Below, piece by piece: positions 22,825-34,489 of a stretch of 64,000 nt of DNA. Below the pieces are notes generated by a model, which was given only the letters and a program-made list of their open reading frames with translations, was not told the origin of the DNA and did not search any database. Source of the DNA: Pomphorhynchus laevis (Eukaryota > Acanthocephala > Palaeacanthocephala > Echinorhynchida > Pomphorhynchidae). The stretch is taken from contig WNNJ02001112.1 in assembly GCA_012934845.2 (NCBI GenBank), positions 62,001 through 126,000 on the forward strand. Direction: 5' to 3'. Numbering within the stretch: the stretch's first letter is position 1; the number at the start of each line of letters is the position of its first letter. A program made the position numbers and the translations under genes.

Positions 22825-25086
22825 TTACCATAGAGATCTGAGCCCTCCAGCGATCCAATACGCCGCCTTCCGACTGAACCACCCGGAATCTTTCACCCCC
22901 GACGAATCCAATCGAGGCGAGCTATTCTCGGTAATCTCAAGATGAGGAGCTTGAGAAACCTTAGTCTTTGCTCTGGGAGACGTCCTCTTGAAAATAAGAC
23001 TAATCCCGAGATAGCTCAAGTACCCCAGAGGGCGCACTTGGGTTTTCCCATTTAATAACAGATGCTGAGTCCGTTTCAGGCCCCACCTAGCTTTCTATAG
23101 GATACGTTTGAGTCTATCCAGGTCAGCTTTCGCTGACCAGTTCACCGTAATGGTGAACCCCAGGTATTTTACTCGACTTGTGAAGGTAGTGAGTGGTTGA
23201 TTAGTCAAAATGGAATATGGAGCTAAGAGTGCTAATCTCTTCAATTTTTTGTGATAGAGGCGCCGATATCCAAGACTATATCTTTTCACCTGTGTTCAGA
23301 AAACAGGGCTGTTGTATCATCAGCCTATACCGCTAGATGTTGGTCGCGTTTAAAGTTTTTGTAAAGTTCAATGGAGGCAGCAAGATACAAGATTAGAGAA
23401 AGTGGGGAATCTCGAAGCACACTTGTAATGGGGTAGAACTGAGTCGCATCAGGGTCGTCTTCAAAGAAGAATCGCTTGGTGTGCAATAATATATCCACCC
23501 TGTTAAAAATTCTCGCTTGCAACACGAGGGACCTGAGAGAGACGATAACGAATGGAATGGAGACACTGTCAAATGCAGCAGAAAAGTCTAGGAAAACAGC
23601 CACAACAATTGATGGCTATTATCCCGACAAAAGTGATGCACTTCACCTATCGCTGAATGGACCGAGCGATCTTTTACGTACCCATGAAAACCGGTGGGAT
23701 TAAATTTCACCAACTTAGATGGTTGCGGATTCTACGCGCAAGCGCTTTTTCGTAAATGGAGATGAGGGAGTTTTGTATCGAAATGGGCCGCAGATCTTTA
23801 GAACATGTGATCGATTTCTTTTTTGGTAAAAATACGCGACGGCTGGTATTTATACTAGCAATGTCGGAAGGAAAGGCTAATAGTACTGTGATGGCGACAT
23901 CCTTTCTCTGATTGTCTGTCAAAAGCTGACAGACCCATGGAGAGTGGCACATGGGATTTGGAGCTGCTCGGGAGTGGCCCCCAGGAGTTAAGGATATCGG
24001 TAACAGATAAGTCTAAAACTTTATCAAGGCCTATACTACCAATCCAGCCTAGTGCTCTATTCTTCCAACAGACAAACTTCTTCTTCTTGAATATCTTCCA
24101 GAAGGAAGCCTGAGAAGGGTTTAGGTGTGCAATGCTTACCCTATTCCTGCTCGGCTATAGCCTATATCTAGAGCTCCAGTATTTATTCGATAGGATCTGT
24201 CTGGCGGAAACAGAGAGATTAGAAAGGTGTAGCATATTAGCGAGGACCTTGATTTTGTTCGAGTGGGATTGTATATACGACCCCTATAAGTAGTCGATAG
24301 CAGCGCGGTAGCTTGCCACGAGAGGTAGAAATTAAATTCGGTCAAACTCTCATGTTCAATTGTGGGGAAGGATTGGATAGCTGCCTGGAAGAACGCCACT
24401 CTGATAAGATCAAAGTGAAACCTTCTTTGAAGTAACGTATCTTCTTCTATCCGCCAACGAATTAGGTCATGAGAGGTGGCCAGATTTTGGCGCGACTGAT
24501 TCGTGCAGATGGGTTTCAACAACCACATTTTATGATGCAATAATATATCGAGGAGAGAATTTGATGTTGAGCAATGAAAGGTAGGCGACGGTGGTTTGTG
24601 AATGAGATAGTCGTTCCTTGCTAAGCGGAGCGCTGCATTAATCCAACGACCAGTTTTGTCGTTGAAATCACAAAGTAACATGTCACAACTGCTACCCAAT
24701 ATACGATCCAGGAGGTCACGGTTCTTTGGAATCTCCCCTGGACGGATGTAGATATTGGCTATACTGATGTTTTACCGTTCTTACAGAGTGATATACCTAA
24801 ACAAGACAGGGCTTGACAATAGTAGTTAATAAGGAGGAAAGATCTTAAGGAGCATTTAATAGGGTTAAAAGACCTTGATATGAGTGAGGTGGGGTTATAT
24901 ACTAAGCATAGTGGGTGTAGATGTTTTTTGAGATAAATTGAGTAATGTCCTGGGGAGACGGATACACCGCCTCTCCTGAAAGACTATAACATCTGTATCT
25001 CTACCAGATAGAAGTCTAAGGGCAGAAGCACCTTTCGAATTCCACTGAAGGATATTTAGTGAAAAAGGATCCCGATTACTCTGCAT
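22825..25086 (-). pseudogene. LINE-A ORF2 (endonuclease-RT) pseudogene
   Basis: Starts MQSNRDPFSLNILQWNSKGA, the endonuclease N-terminus, with VIVFQE following. The endonuclease interior includes LLCDFNDKTGRWINAALRLAR (about 24640-24690). RT boxes include LRPISIQNSLISIYEKALARR (about 23730-23790), AVFLDFSAAFDSVSIPFVI (about 23590) and KYLGFTITVNWSAKADLDR (23105-23175). The strict GVPQGSPLSP box has become SVLRDSPLSL. It ends GWFSRKAAYW...LRSLW at 22825. Frames change near 23300, 23650, 24080 and 24750. Confidence 0.8.
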
Positions 25087-25356
25087 TGTAGCGGATTAGC
25101 TAGGAGATAGTCCTCCTTAGTTGGAACCAGATTGGAAAGGTCTCTCTTCTTACTCTCACGCAACCTCGGAGTTCAATTGCCCCCGGCATTATATTTATTT
25201 CCCTTCTGTAAAGACAACGCTTTACCCTTCTTTGGAAGGCGCACCGGAGATAAGTTATTTAAGTTATGCGCAGACGCATTCCTCTTGTTAGATTTTGATC
25301 CTACAACCAGGGATGACAGTACTGATACATTCGAAGTTCTATTTTGTTCAAAAAAG

Positions 25357-25391
25357 CGTCCCAATCAATGAGGTGATAATTGATTGGGACG
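25357..25391. repeat. 13-bp perfect hairpin inside LINE gag
   Basis: Arms cgtcccaatcaat (25357-25369) and attgattgggacg (25379-25391), 9-base spacer. Confidence 0.85.
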
Positions 25392-25952
25392 ATTTGAGTC
25401 AATTAGTCTAATAATGTCCCGTTCCGAGAGACGGCTGGAGGTTGTTGGGCTGGATTCCGTTGTGACGAAAGTCCGGTTTGAGTTTAAATCAATATAATTG
25501 GAGCTAATGTGTCTGTTCTTATATTCATTAAAAAGTCTGCATTTTCGTGACACCTGGAGTGTGATCCTTTACAATTGATGCAGACAGGTGTATTATTGCA
25601 ATTGTTCATAGAAATGCAGTCATTTTTTGCATAATCCGCAACATGGGGGAGTTACCACAGTTAGAGCACCAATGCCCCCATTTATGACATTTTGCGCAAT
25701 GCGGGAACGTGCATTCGTCAGTTCCAATGTAAATTTAATGTTGCAACCCATAAAGGGATTGCAACTTGATTTTGCTAGAAGCTCTGCATTGTCAACTAGT
25801 GTTTATGCAAACGCTATCGGCAGCTGTTTGCCACTCTTCTCTTTTAAAAATCTTATATTGTTAAGATTAAAACTTTTTTCAAATACACTCCGTTCGTCAA
25901 CTCGAATTTCTGGAGGAATATTGGAGATTTTGATTGATGCGTTGATGTATGT

Positions 25953-25983
25953 CAGCTCACTGTGTATGTCACATAGTGAGCTG
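25953..25983. repeat. 12-bp hairpin inside LINE gag
   Basis: cagctcactgtg (25953-25964) is mirrored by cacatagtgagctg (25970-25983) with a 2-base bulge. Confidence 0.75.
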
Positions 25984-26321
25984 GAATGCTTATTGGTAAA
26001 TTTAGTAAATTCTTCCGCTAAATCTAAAGATACGAACGATAGTCTAATTTCAGATTAATAATATCTTTTAGAGTTATTTATGACACGGTTTTTATATAAG
26101 TTCGTAAAATCCCTCAGGAAAGTTGTATAAATTTTTGATAATTAATCGGCATTTTTAACTTAATATAGATAAGGTCGGTGAGCTTTATCACAGGAGGGAG
26201 TCCCCTGCAAGGAACAATCAAAAACAATCCTTCTTGTCATTGGATTTGTTGTCATACTTTACCTTTGGCTCATCTTTTCCTGCTGAAATTTTGCTTGAAT
26301 CTTCCATGATTTCGTTATTGT

Positions 26322-27632
26322 GTGATAGCTCCGACAGTAAATTTACATTCTCGTCATTTGATAAAAAAAATGAAAAAGTCAAGCAGTCAAAAATTTACCA
26401 CCGGTGCTTCAAACAACTTACAAAATCAAGCTAATATGGAACGGAACTCAGGTATTTCCAATGTAACATCGAATTTTCAAGCCAAAGAAAACAAGGTTAG
26501 TCCTATTTCGTCTAATTTTTTAATCTCAAGCACGGATGGAGAACTCCCTCCTGTGCCTAAAGTGGTGAATCTGGTAATAATCAGACTTCTTCAACCATTT
26601 GAAAGGAAGAATCTTTTCAATATTTTTCTGAGAGAGTTTACAAGCTCTTATAAGAAGAGAATTCTATTTAATTCGATAAAATATTTAGATTCCGAAATCC
26701 GGGTTTCTTTCAGCTCTCCAGATCTGGCAGCATCGTACCTAGAATTTTTCGAAACACACCTAAAAGAATTTGGGTCAACTACTTACAGGCCTATTCAGGC
26801 GACTTTGAAAATTAATAATTTTCCGCCCTTCGCAACGGAGGAAGATATCATTGCTCTCACATCTGAGTTCAAAATTCATAATATTCGCCCAATCCTGGGC
26901 AAGAAAGGCCAGGCTATACCAATAGCATTCTGTTCTACCGCAGTCGATCAGGCGGAATGTCTGGCTAAAAGCAAATGTAACCCCTTTCTGGGGTACAATC
27001 TTTCTTTCAATATCGTAGATGCTGATGACTTAACATACCCCCATTGCAATGGGTGCCACCTCTGGGGGCACTGGTCCTCGAACTGTACTAGGCCCCATAC
27101 GTGTGGGGTTTGCAGCTCTTCCGAAGTCCATGAGGGGAAATGTTCTCTCCCCCCTCTGTGTTCCAATTGTGGTGGTCAGCACCCGGCCTGGTCTAGAAGA
27201 TGTCCTATCTTCAAAGAATACAAATTAAGGCATTGTGGGGCACCGGTCAAACCGGCCCACTTTGCCGCTGCCAGCTTATCCAATTCAAACGGTTATGGTA
27301 TGTCGGACACCGACATTTTCAAAATTGTTGACGCAAGACTACAGATATATAAAGACGAGATTCGAGCCTTAACGAACCATCTGATAGCGAAATTCGAGGA
27401 GTCCCGTTCTCCTCCATCGACGATTCTTACCTCTTCAAAGAGAGCCCCCCGTTCTAAGAAGAGATCATCTTCTAAACAAAAGTTGGCTTCCTTGAAGTTG
27501 GCAAAGAAAGATGATATATGCTGGGAGTTGTTGGCCTCAAAGGGAGATGAAGATAATGCCGGTGGGCAAGTGTCTTCTCCTGATAGGGCTGGGAGTGAGA
27601 AGGGCAACTTTCTCTCTCCTAGTTTCTGCTAG
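26322..27632 (+). CDS. LINE-A ORF1, gag-like nucleic-acid-binding protein
   Basis: An intact 436-codon frame; an internal Met at 26370 (MKKSSSQKF) may be the real start, because the first 16 residues overlap sequence outside the conserved region. It encodes the RNA-binding protein that coats element RNA in this class. Domains: Ser-rich N-terminus (1-70); a gag core (about 75-225) including FLREFTSSYKKRILFNSIKY and YRPIQATLKINNFPP; three zinc knuckles at about 240-300, CNGCHLWGHWSSNC, CGVCSSSEVHEGKC and CSNCGGQHPAWSRRC, the last followed by CPIFKEYK; then a charged C-terminus with Lys/Arg-rich runs (SKRAPRSKKRSSSKQK). Three knuckles ending in CPxxKEYK are typical of Jockey/I-type gags. Confidence 0.88.
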   Translation: MIAPTVNLHSRHLIKKMKKSSSQKFTTGASNNLQNQANMERNSGISNVTSNFQAKENKVSPISSNFLISSTDGELPPVPKVVNLVIIRLLQPFERKNLFNIFLREFTSSYKKRILFNSIKYLDSEIRVSFSSPDLAASYLEFFETHLKEFGSTTYRPIQATLKINNFPPFATEEDIIALTSEFKIHNIRPILGKKGQAIPIAFCSTAVDQAECLAKSKCNPFLGYNLSFNIVDADDLTYPHCNGCHLWGHWSSNCTRPHTCGVCSSSEVHEGKCSLPPLCSNCGGQHPAWSRRCPIFKEYKLRHCGAPVKPAHFAAASLSNSNGYGMSDTDIFKIVDARLQIYKDEIRALTNHLIAKFEESRSPPSTILTSSKRAPRSKKRSSSKQKLASLKLAKKDDICWELLASKGDEDNAGGQVSSPDRAGSEKGNFLSPSFC

Positions 27633-27666
27633 GAGGTAGGCATCCCACTCCAGCTGTCGTAACACA

Positions 27667-30124
27667 ATGCAAAGTAGTCAAGAGCCTTTTTCACTGAATA
27701 TACTTCAGTGGAATTCGGGAGGTGCTTCTGCTCTTAGCCTTCTATCTGGTAGAGATGCGGATGTTATAGTCCTTCAGGAGACGCGGTCTATCCGTATCCC
27801 CAGGACATTACTCGATTTATCCCCAAGCATATTTACACCCACTTCACTCCGTACATAACCCCTCCTCACGCATCTTCATCTCAAGGTCTTTTAACCCTAG
27901 TTAAATGCTCCTTAAGATCATCCCTTCTTTTAAACTATTCTTGTCCAGCCCTGTCTTGTTTAGCTGTTTCACTTTGTAAGAATGGTAAACGTATCAGCCT
28001 AGCCAATATCTATATTAGGCCAGGGGAAATTCACAAAAACCGTGATCTCCTGGACCGTATCTTGGGTAGTGGCTATGACATGTTACTCGGTGACTTCAAC
28101 GACAGAACTGGTCGTTGGATTAATGCAGCACTCCGCAGAGCCAGGAACGATTACCTTATTCACAAACCACCGTCCCCAACTTTTCATTGCTCAACAACTA
28201 ATTCTCTCCTCGACATATTACTGCTTCATAAGATGTGGTTGTTGAAACCCATCTGTACTGAGCAGTCGCGCCAAAAACAGACCATCTCTCATGACCTAAT
28301 TCGTTGGCGGATAGAGGAAGATACGTTGCTTAGAAGGAGGTTTCACTTTGATCCCATCAGAGTGGCTTTCTTTCAGGCGGCTATCCAACACTTCCCCAGA
28401 ATTGGTAATGAGAATTTGACCGAATTTAATTCCTTCCTCTCCTCGCAAGCTACCGCGTTTCTTTCGACTACCTATAAAGGTCATATTTACAATCCCACTC
28501 CAACAAAACTCAAGGTTTTGGCTAAAATGCTAGGTCTTCCCAATGTCTCTGTTTCCGCCAGGCAGGCCATCTCGAATGAATACTGGAGCACTAGATATAG
28601 GTTCCAGCTGAGCAGGGATAAGGCGAACATCGCTCACCTTAACCCTTCTCAGTCTTCCTTCTGGAAGATATTCAAGAAGGAGAAGTTTGTCTGTTGGAAG
28701 GATAGAGCTTTGGGTTGGATTGGTAGTATAGGCCTTGATAATGTTTTGAAGGAGTCACTATCCCTACATAATTATGGAGCCACTCAATCTCCCCAACCAA
28801 TCCCGCCTTGGGGTGACTTCAGGAGCAGGGACTTATCTGTTACAGATATCCTTAACTCCTGGGGGCCACTTCCGGGCACCTCTAAATCCGTCGCTCCACT
28901 ATCTTCTCGAGTCTGTCAGCTTTTGACAGCCGATCAAAGAAGAGAAGTGGCCGTCACAATGCTTTTAGCCTCACCATCCGATGTAGCCGGCATCAATATT
29001 AGTCGTAGAATTTTCTTACCAAAGCATAGTCCGGTTTCATGTCCCAAAGATCTGCGTCCCATTTCGATTCAAAACTCCCTCATCTCCATCTACGAAAAAG
29101 CGCTTGCGCGTAGAATCCGCGACCATTTAAGTAGGCGTAATTTGATCCCACCGAGTTTTCACGGGTTTGTCAAGGGACGCTCGGTTCATTCAGCAATAGG
29201 TGAAGTGCATCAGTTTTGTAGGGATAATAGCCATCAACTAGCTGTGGCTGTTTTCCTTGACTTTTCTGCTGCATTTGACCGCATTTCCATTCCCTTTGTT
29301 ATCTCCTCTCTCAGGTCACTCGGGTTGCCTGCGAGAATTGTTAACAGGGTGGAGATATTACTGTTTACCAAGAGGTTCTACTATGAAGACGACCCTGATG
29401 CGTGTCAGTTCTACCCTATTACAGGTGTGCCCCAAGGATCCCCACTTTCTCCTATCTTATTTCTTGCTGCCTCCATTGTACTATTCAAGAATTTTAAACG
29501 TGATCAACATCTAGTGGTATACGCTGATGATACCACGGCCCTGTTCTCTGGACGCAGGTGCAAAGATGTCGCTTCGGACATCAGCCGTTTCTTTTTAAGA
29601 TTAACAGACCAGCTGACCCTATCCAATCTTATTTTAAATTCATCAAAATCGCAGGTAGTTGTCTTTCATGGCACCCCTGCGACAAAGAAAAAATTAAAGA
29701 GACTAGCACTCTCAGCTCTATCTTCTATATTGACTAATCAACCACTCCCTACCTTCACAAGTCGAGTAAAATACCTGGGGTTCACTGTTACGGTGAACTG
29801 GTCGGCGAAAGCTGACCTGGATAGACTTAAACGTATCCTGAAGAAAGCTAGGTGGGCCCTGAAACGGGCTCAGCATCTGTCGTTGAATGGGAAAACCCAA
29901 GTGCGCCTCTGGGGTACTTGGGCTATCTCGGGATTAGTCTTCTTTTCGAGAGGACGTCCTCCAGAGCAAAGACTAAGGTTTCTCAAGCTCCTCATCTCGC
30001 GATTACCGCGCATAGTCCGCCTAGATTGGATTCTTCGGGGGTGATAGACCCCGGGTGGTTCAGTCGAAGAGCGGCGTGTTGGATGTGCTGGAGGGCTCAG
30101 ATCCCGCTGGACCTGAGGCCGTGA
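27667..30124 (+). pseudogene. LINE-A ORF2, endonuclease-reverse transcriptase, frameshifted
   Basis: Target-primed reverse transcription enzyme of the element. The N-terminal endonuclease starts EPFSLNILQWNSGGASALSL with VIVLQET; two small indels at about 27800-27830 shift frame, and the rest continues to LLGDFNDRTGRWINAALRRAR. An open frame 28062-30044 holds the RT: LRPISIQNSLISIYEKALAR, AVFLDFSAAFDRISIPFVIS (about 29245-29305), GVPQGSPLSPILFLAA (29424-29472) and the catalytic LVVYADDTTALFSG (29512-29555). The C-terminal block RFLKLLISRLPRIVRLDW follows. A 1-base deletion near 30030 moves the true C-terminus (GWFSRRAACW...LDLRP) to another frame ending at 30124. The intact length would be about 820 residues. 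Confidence 0.88.
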
Positions 30125-30359
30125 CATCATTATGAAGACTAAATGCTATTATGAATTGTCTTATTTGAACTGCATTTGTTTTTTTTCTAATGTCTCTTTT
30201 CGTTATTTTTTAGTGGTTGTTAGTTATTTAAGAAATTCCTTATCTTATCTTATCATTCTCGTTAACATTTTTATGCCAAAAGTTTACAAGTTTGTTTTAT
30301 TTGAAGCTATAACACGCTCTCATGTGATAAAACTTCCACCATGAATAAATACGTACAAC

Positions 30360-31260
30360 TTCCTACTTTTATATGTTAATATAAAAGTAGGAAATATTAC
30401 TTTTATATGTTAATCATGACTTTCTCTTGCCTAACACTCCCTGGTTTAGTTATGTCGAATAACTAAACCTAAGTCAACCAAACAATTGACCGTTTTTGTA
30501 AAGTCAACCACATCAGAACTTATCAGTTCGTCCAACATTAATATAAAATCAAGATATATATAATAAGATCAGCTAGAGTTAAATACACATATATCATCAG
30601 TATATGAAACATATGTTTCATATCTTAATATTGTTTAGATTAATTTTTTTTACAGTTATGAACAAATTTATATTCTATAAAACTTAAAAAAATAACTCAG
30701 CAATAATTAGGCTACTATTACATCCCATTGGAACACCTTTTATTTGTCTAAATATAGATATACCTACCTTTAAATAATTTTGATTTGTCAAAATATTTAA
30801 GGATTCTAATAATTCGATTTTAAACATTCGACATTAAATTCGACATTAAACTTGATGGTTTAATTTTTGTTAGATAGGCGTTATAGCTATTATAGCATAT
30901 ATATTATATGTATATATTAATACATATATTATATATAATATATACATATATATTATATATATCATTTATATAATCTTATATTTATTTAATATTTTAATAT
31001 TAAATAAATATTAAATATGAAATGTTTAATATTTTAATATTTATTAAAATATTTAACGATTTTTATAATTTAATATTATCCGTATATTTATATTTACTTG
31101 ATGGTTTAATGTTTGTTAGATAGGCGTTATAATTATTATAACATATATATGTATATCTTTTTCCGAATATAAGATTAATTAATTTTTTCAACGCTTCTTT
31201 AATATCTACTAAATCTAGATTTGTATAAAGCTAAAATCGCATGTATTTATATTCTGAAAA
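30360..31260 (-). pseudogene. Penelope-like element RT remnant
   Basis: Minus-strand reverse transcriptase blocks in order from high to low coordinate: LYTNLDLVDIKEALKKLIN (about 31230-31170), ILTNQNYLKVGISIFRQIKG then GVPMGCNSSLIIAELF (about 30800-30690), and YETYVSYTDDICVFNSS (about 30620-30570). GVPMG, where other retroelements have PQG, and the TDD/VDD box are characteristic of Penelope-like elements. The frame is broken by AT-rich insertions between 30830 and 31110. No nuclease domain is attached here. Confidence 0.7.
30361..30392. repeat. 13-bp perfect hairpin
   Basis: tcctacttttata (30361-30373) and its reverse complement (30380-30392), 6-base spacer, just beyond the LINE-A 3' flank. 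Confidence 0.8.
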
Positions 31261-31689
31261 TGTATTCCTTTTGTGTGTTATATATATAATCTTATATTCT
31301 TTTTTCGAATATAATACTATCTAAATTTTTACTTTCTCGATCAAAGAAAACCGCTATTTTCCGATCTTATAAACAATGGTGGCTAAGAAATGAATCTTTG
31401 AAATTTTAACGACAAAACTGGTCGTTGTACTCAATCAGCCTCACCACTGCCGTTGTGCAATAGTTATAAACATCAATCACATCAGTTTTGATAACTGATT
31501 TAGCCGATTTAACTAGATAACTGATTATACGTATTTTATACTATATATAAATCAAAAATGAAGATAAATAATTATAAATAATAAATAATTATATAAAATG
31601 TTATGTTATGTATTTTCAAGAATACATAGTTTTAGTATTTCTGGTTATATTACCAAGAAAGCAAAGTTCATTGGTTTATAATAACTTGT
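31261..31689. other. AT-rich stretch with a tiny LINE endonuclease echo
   Basis: No gene seen. About 31393-31450 reads FNDKTGRC on the plus strand, a possible scrap of the LINE-A endonuclease FNDRTGRW block. The remainder is AT-rich; 31500-31560 resembles the end of the 300-bp repeat family. Confidence 0.4.
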
Positions 31690-32045
31690 CAATAGAACAT
31701 CAGCTAACTGAGTCTATGTATTTTTTACTATATATAAATCAAAAATAAACATAAATAATAAATAACTACAAGATTTTATATAATTTATCAATTAAAAATA
31801 AAAAATTGAAATTTAAAATAAAAGTCATTTTTATGAATTGACTAATAAATAACAGACGTTGTATCAGAATAAGGATTAGAGGTAATTAGGAGGAACTGCT
31901 ATTCTATCAGGTTTTTGCCCCTAACTCCTCTACTTAACATAGTAGCATATGATGTATCAGAATTAAGATTATAGGTCATCAGAACGAACTGATATGCTAT
32001 CAGGTTTCGACTCATATTCCTAGACCCAGCATAGCAATGGGGCCA
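31690..32045 (-). repeat. 300-bp AT-rich repeat family, minus copy with duplicated head
   Basis: Complete in reverse orientation: 'agctaactgagtctatgta' at one end and 'ccatagcaat/ggggcc'-type head (cccagcatagcaatggggcc) at the other. The head module 'gaactg.tat.ctatcaggttt' appears twice (about 31890 and 31960). Compare copies at 34140, 36205, 48475 and 48775. Confidence 0.75.
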
Positions 32046-33045
32046 AATACGCGCTAATGACCTATTTCCCCTGATAAAATTTGATTATTTAGTGTAACTT
32101 ATTCTAATGCAAAGCATATTTTTATTATACATAATAAGTTTTGGCTTAATAGTTTAAATCAACTTTTAAAGTTATTAATATTTTAAATTAATTATTATAA
32201 TAATTTAAAATAAATTATTAAAGTTATTTTATTAAAAAATGTAAAAATAATAAAAAAATTTATAATCCGAATTTTTGGCTTAATAACTCAAATCAATTTT
32301 TAAAGTTATCAATAGTTTAAATCATTTATTATAATAGTTTAATCCAATTATTATAATAGTTTCAATCAATTATTATAATAAATTTAATCAATTATTAAAG
32401 TTATTTTATTAAAAAATGTAAAAAAATCCGAATTTTAATTTAATTGAAACTCATTAATCTATTTACAATTTGCCAAAGGTTTAATTTCATTCTTTCTGTT
32501 TTGACATCTGGAAACAATTCACAAAGTAATTGACATCATTTTACCCTAATTGGTATAGGTATAATTGGTATAATTTTACCCTAAATAGTGGCATTTATAT
32601 AATCACAAACATAACAATATCATTCTTTAAAAATGATTTGTAATGCGATCCTTTTTTGGATCATTTTACATCCCATTTGTAATCATTTTCAAAGAGGATT
32701 ACAAATGTATTGCTTTCAGTAGGAGATGTAGGTTTATTGTCCTTCAGAAATTTAGTTTAATCCAATGTCACAATGCATCAATAGATTTCCACCATAATTA
32801 TATGCTCTCGCTATCCTCAGTGTATAATCCGTTCACACTCCTCTTGAAGGCAAGTTTCATTAATCCTAATTTAGTGACCTTGAATTATACGTTGGTCTTA
32901 AGCTTATTTCGTCACATTAGTTATAAAATTATGTAAATTAGATAAACTCGACAGTTTTGATAACTCCTATGATAAAAAATAAATTTAAGAATTGCGATCT
33001 CCTAAAACGATATGTAATTATATATAATTATTATATACGTAATTA
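32046..33045. other. No gene seen, AT-rich
   Basis: Includes internally repeated 'aatcaattattataatagttt' units at about 32310-32400 and duplicated 100-base blocks at 32150-32260 and 32275-32420. The open frame at 32643-32936 shows no recognisable motif. Confidence 0.45.
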
Positions 33046-33049
33046 TTTG

Positions 33050-33992
33050 GAAGCACCCCGTATATCTCTTTACCTTGGCATTTCTACTGCATTTGACTTT
33101 ATTTTCATTGCCTTCGTTTAAATCTTCATTTAAATCTATTAATGTTCCTAAGAGAATTATTGAAACATTGTCAAAATACTTATGCACACAAGGTGATTCT
33201 ATTGAGAAAATAACTACGACGCTATTCAGTTCTATTCGATTTGGTGGTCATATCTTTCTATGTCATGTGAGTAGCCGTATTCATGTCTCATTATCTCTAT
33301 TGCGTGATTTAGTACACGCTGATGATAATACAGATATGTTTTGAATATAAAGGTGTTAAAGGCTGTCTCTAAAATAAGTCAATTCCTTATAAGAATAAAA
33401 GGTAAGTATTTAATTTTTATCACTTCTAAGCTACAGTTGGTCTCCGTCAATAGCATCACATTGACCCTTAAAAAGCTAAAGAGACTTGTTATCTATAACT
33501 CGAATCTATATAAAACAATCATCCTCTCTACCTTTCCAAATTAAGTAAGATACCTACTCTTGCCATTTCAATAAATTAAGTTACCGGATTTGACTTTAAA
33601 TTATTCTTGAAGCTTTTAGGTCTTTGAAACGACATTTACGCCTATCGTTATGAAAGGTGTTCAGGTACGCATTGGTAAAGGTGTATCTTGTGACGCCTCT
33701 TATTTCCCAGAGAGTAATTCAGAAACACATTCCACGGTTTTCTAAGTTTATTTTGTTACAACTACCAGTATACGTTGTGACTGGGCTCTCAGATGCTCAA
33801 ATGACGATGCATGATTCATTTTGGAGTGTCGTGTTGGAGTTAATCAGCAAAAGCCTTATAAAAGATAAAGATACCAGACCAATTCTCTGGAAGAAGTGTG
33901 ATTTTTGCAAAAAAAATCGTTTTAAAAGTACTCAACGAGAAATAAAAGTAATCCATGAGTTAAAAGTTCGCTTATATTTTAGTGTTGTTTAA
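33050..33992 (+). pseudogene. Old LINE-A-like RT and C-terminal remnant
   Basis: STAFDFIFIAFV corresponds to FSAAFDRISIPFV, and LVHADDNTDMF (33315-33342) to the YADDTTALF box. Near 33600-33780 SLKRHLRLSL and RFSKFILLQLPVYVVTG correspond to the ALKRAQHLSL and RFLKLLISRLPRIVRLD blocks of LINE-A. The sequence is far more diverged than other copies. The last part, 33780-33992, stays open but is not recognised. Confidence 0.6.
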
Positions 33993-34139
33993 TTTTCAAC
34001 AATACATTCATTTTTATTTTGGTAAAAATTTGTTAGTTTGATTAATAAATTTAAACAAATTTTTTAAATTTATTAATAAATTTTTATTTTTAAACATTTA
34101 CTAATCAATGTAGACTTACTAATCGTTTACTAATCAAAA

Positions 34140-34440
34140 TAGAGGAAAAGAGGCTGAAACCAGATAACATAACAGTTCTTCCTAATGATCTCTAATCCTT
34201 ATTCTGATACATCGTCTATTATTTATTAGTCAATTCATAAAAATTGACTTTTATTTTAAATTTCAATATTAAATTATAATTGGATATAAATTATATAAAC
34301 TCCTATATAACAATTAATTATTATTTATTATTATTTATTTTTTAATTATTAATCTTTATTTAGCGTTTTCTTTAATTTATAAATAATACAAAACACGTAG
34401 ACTCAGGTAGCTGATCTGATCTTTCAAAACAAGCTATTGG
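34140..34440 (+). repeat. 300-bp AT-rich repeat family, plus copy
   Basis: Collinear with 48775-49075: 'gaaaccagataacat', 'ctaatccttattctgatacatcgt', 'cataaaaattgactttta', ending 'acacgtagactcaggtagctgat'. Confidence 0.75.
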
Positions 34441-34489
34441 GTTATCAGATATGAAAGAATACGTACTACTTACGGCAAACTGATTACTT

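Larger units (their letters stand above)
22825..26140 (-). mobile_element. LINE-A copy, minus strand, nearly full length
   Basis: Contains gag (about 25093-26140) and ORF2 (22825-25086) in order. It lies head to head with the plus-strand copy starting near 26200. The 3' side, left of 22825, has a few bases similar to the plus copy ('tatgaagaagac' against 'tatgaagac') before diverging. Stops and frameshifts occur in both ORFs. Two short inverted duplications (25357-25391 and 25953-25983) interrupt gag. Confidence 0.85.
25093..26140 (-). pseudogene. LINE-A gag (ORF1) pseudogene
   Basis: The N-terminal block TTFLRDFTNLYKNRV near 26120 aligns with IFLREFTSSYKKRI of the plus copy. INASIKISNIPPEIRVDE and KQLPIAFA follow. 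The zinc-knuckle region at about 25540-25690 reads CAKCHKWGHWCSNC and then CINCKGSHSRC. The C-terminal part 25365-25553 is hydrophilic. The extreme N-terminus is missing, so the copy is slightly 5'-truncated. Confidence 0.7.
26200..30290 (+). mobile_element. LINE-A, best-preserved copy (two ORFs)
   Basis: Jockey/I-type non-LTR retrotransposon with gag ORF1 26322-27632, a 34-bp gap, and ORF2 27667-30124 (endonuclease plus RT, no RNase H seen). Its RT frame of 660 codons is uninterrupted, which makes this the youngest copy here. Frameshifts in the endonuclease (about 27800-27830) and a 1-base deletion near 30040 still inactivate it. The 3' UTR after 30124 is T-rich, and its end is not clear from sequence alone. 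The 5' end abuts the head-to-head minus copy. Confidence 0.88.

Noticed and set aside
30895..31080. CRISPR-like or satellite array in AT-rich repeats
   Set aside because: Simple AT dinucleotide and trinucleotide low complexity without regular unit and spacer; the organism is eukaryotic.
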